A stretch of DNA of 6,616 nucleotides from contig DAOUAQ010000127.1 of the NCBI GenBank assembly GCA_034433375.1, positions 1 through 6,616 on the forward strand, in the 5' to 3' direction. The notes beneath the pieces were generated by a model. It was not told the DNA's origin. It saw only the letters and a program-made list of their open reading frames with translations, and did not search any database. The translations under genes and the position numbers were made by a program. The DNA comes from DSWT01 sp034433375 (GTDB lineage: Bacteria; Chloroflexota; Anaerolineae; B4-G1; SLSP01). Positions 6,226 through 6,616 of this stretch are shown here, piece by piece. The number at the start of each line of letters is the position of its first letter. Positions within the stretch are counted from its first letter, which is position 1.

Positions 6226-6263
6226 TCACACCTGACAGGTTTTCTGAAACCTGTCAGGTGTGA
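6226..6263. repeat. Perfect 17-bp inverted repeat with TCTG loop between convergent genes
   Basis: The left arm 6226-6242 and right arm 6247-6263 are exact reverse complements around a 4-nt loop. Each arm contains the near-palindrome ACCTG-A/T-CAGGT (6230-6240 and 6249-6259), so the same 11-mer recurs at a 19-bp step. No T tract follows on either strand, so it is not a classical intrinsic terminator. It could still stop or protect transcripts from both convergent genes. Its perfect symmetry also fits a dispersed palindromic (REP- or MITE-like) repeat. Confidence 0.75.
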
Positions 6264-6271
6264 ATTGACTG

Positions 6272-6616
6272 TTACACCTCACACGGCGGTTCGCCGGACA
6301 CCGACTTGATCAGTTCCGCCGCCGCCGCGACCTGCTCCTCCGTCCCGCTGACGCCGATCCACGCCGAACCTTCCGCGCCGAAAATGCCGCCGCCGGCGAT
6401 GAGGATGGTTTCCGCTCCGGTAAGAAGCTGAATGGCGTCCAATTCGGTGAACACTTCGCCCGGCAGGGGCATCAGCCGGGGGCCGTCAGTGGTGGGATCG
6501 TTGACGCGCTGCGCCAGCGTGTGGATATCGTCGAAGACGCGCTTCTCCAACCCGATGGGCACGATCAACTTCACGCGCCGCCCAATGACCGTGGGCACAA
6601 TCGCCATGACCGTGCC
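6272..6616 (-). CDS. Unrecognised protein, C-terminal part (5' end beyond the window)
   Basis: Only the last 114 residues are present. The frame stays open to the window edge (GTV before the first internal Met at 6605-6607), and no ribosome site precedes that Met, so the true start is probably outside. Visible parts are a hydrophobic strand region with basic residues (AIVPTVIGRRVKLIVPIGLEK in pieces), a helix containing RVFDDIHTLAQRV, a proline-rich turn (RLMPLPGEVF), and a glycine-rich strand-loop (ETILIAGGGIFGAEGSAW). The closing segment is helical and ends EPPCEV. The GGGIFGAEGS loop suggests an alpha/beta fold with a ligand-binding turn, but I do not recognise the family. It converges on the methyltransferase gene, with 51 nt between stops filled mostly by the palindrome. 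Confidence 0.65.
   Translation of the reverse strand, partial: GTVMAIVPTVIGRRVKLIVPIGLEKRVFDDIHTLAQRVNDPTTDGPRLMPLPGEVFTELDAIQLLTGAETILIAGGGIFGAEGSAWIGVSGTEEQVAAAAELIKSVSGEPPCEV

Noticed and set aside
6226..6263. Simple rho-independent terminator
   Set aside because: The stem is long and perfect, but no T-rich tract follows on either strand, so I list it as a palindromic repeat with only possible terminator function.
6605..6607. ATG as the start of the right-edge gene
   Set aside because: No ribosome site is visible in the nine bases before it, and the frame stays open to the window edge, so the gene is treated as truncated.

Overview
The window is about 6.6 kb of bacterial chromosome. It carries seven complete genes and one gene cut by the right edge. 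Most of it is GC-rich, but the toxin-antitoxin module near the left edge and the intergenic regions are more AT-rich. The centrepiece is a glycyl radical enzyme, which is oxygen-labile when activated, so the host is probably an anaerobe or facultative anaerobe. Gene content, base composition and the style of small intergenic repeats would fit an Anaerolineae-like member of Chloroflexota. That placement is an impression, not something the sequence proves.

Left part (1-877): an intergenic stretch holds short imperfect TTGGCG-type tandem repeats and an extended -10 promoter. It is followed by a two-gene toxin-antitoxin cassette: an AbrB-fold antitoxin overlapping a PIN-domain (VapC-type) ribonuclease. 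The toxin ends head-on against the next operon, and the two TAG stops share one CTAG tetranucleotide.

Centre, minus strand (874-4059): a two-gene operon. The first gene is a 789-residue glycyl radical enzyme that matches trans-4-hydroxy-L-proline dehydratase (HypD) in length, catalytic residues and many surrounding motifs. Fifteen bases downstream is an M55-family (DppA-like) zinc D-aminopeptidase. No radical-SAM activase or pyrroline-5-carboxylate reductase is in the window, so HypD must rely on genes elsewhere.

Centre to right, plus strand (4190-6220): diverging from hypD across a 130-bp region with back-to-back TATAAT boxes is a probable three-gene operon. It encodes an RraA/HMG-aldolase-family protein, a GNAT acetyltransferase close to the BltD/PaiA polyamine acetylases, and a class I SAM-dependent methyltransferase. 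It is followed by a perfect 17-bp stem, 4-nt loop palindrome. Beyond that is the C-terminal part of an unrecognised minus-strand gene.

Working model (inference): hypD and the M55 peptidase form a small module for using hydroxyproline and perhaps unusual peptides. HypD would dehydrate hydroxyproline to 1-pyrroline-5-carboxylate, which a reductase elsewhere would convert to proline. The divergent RraA-like aldolase/decarboxylase may act on a related 2-oxo acid, but nothing in the sequence proves that link.
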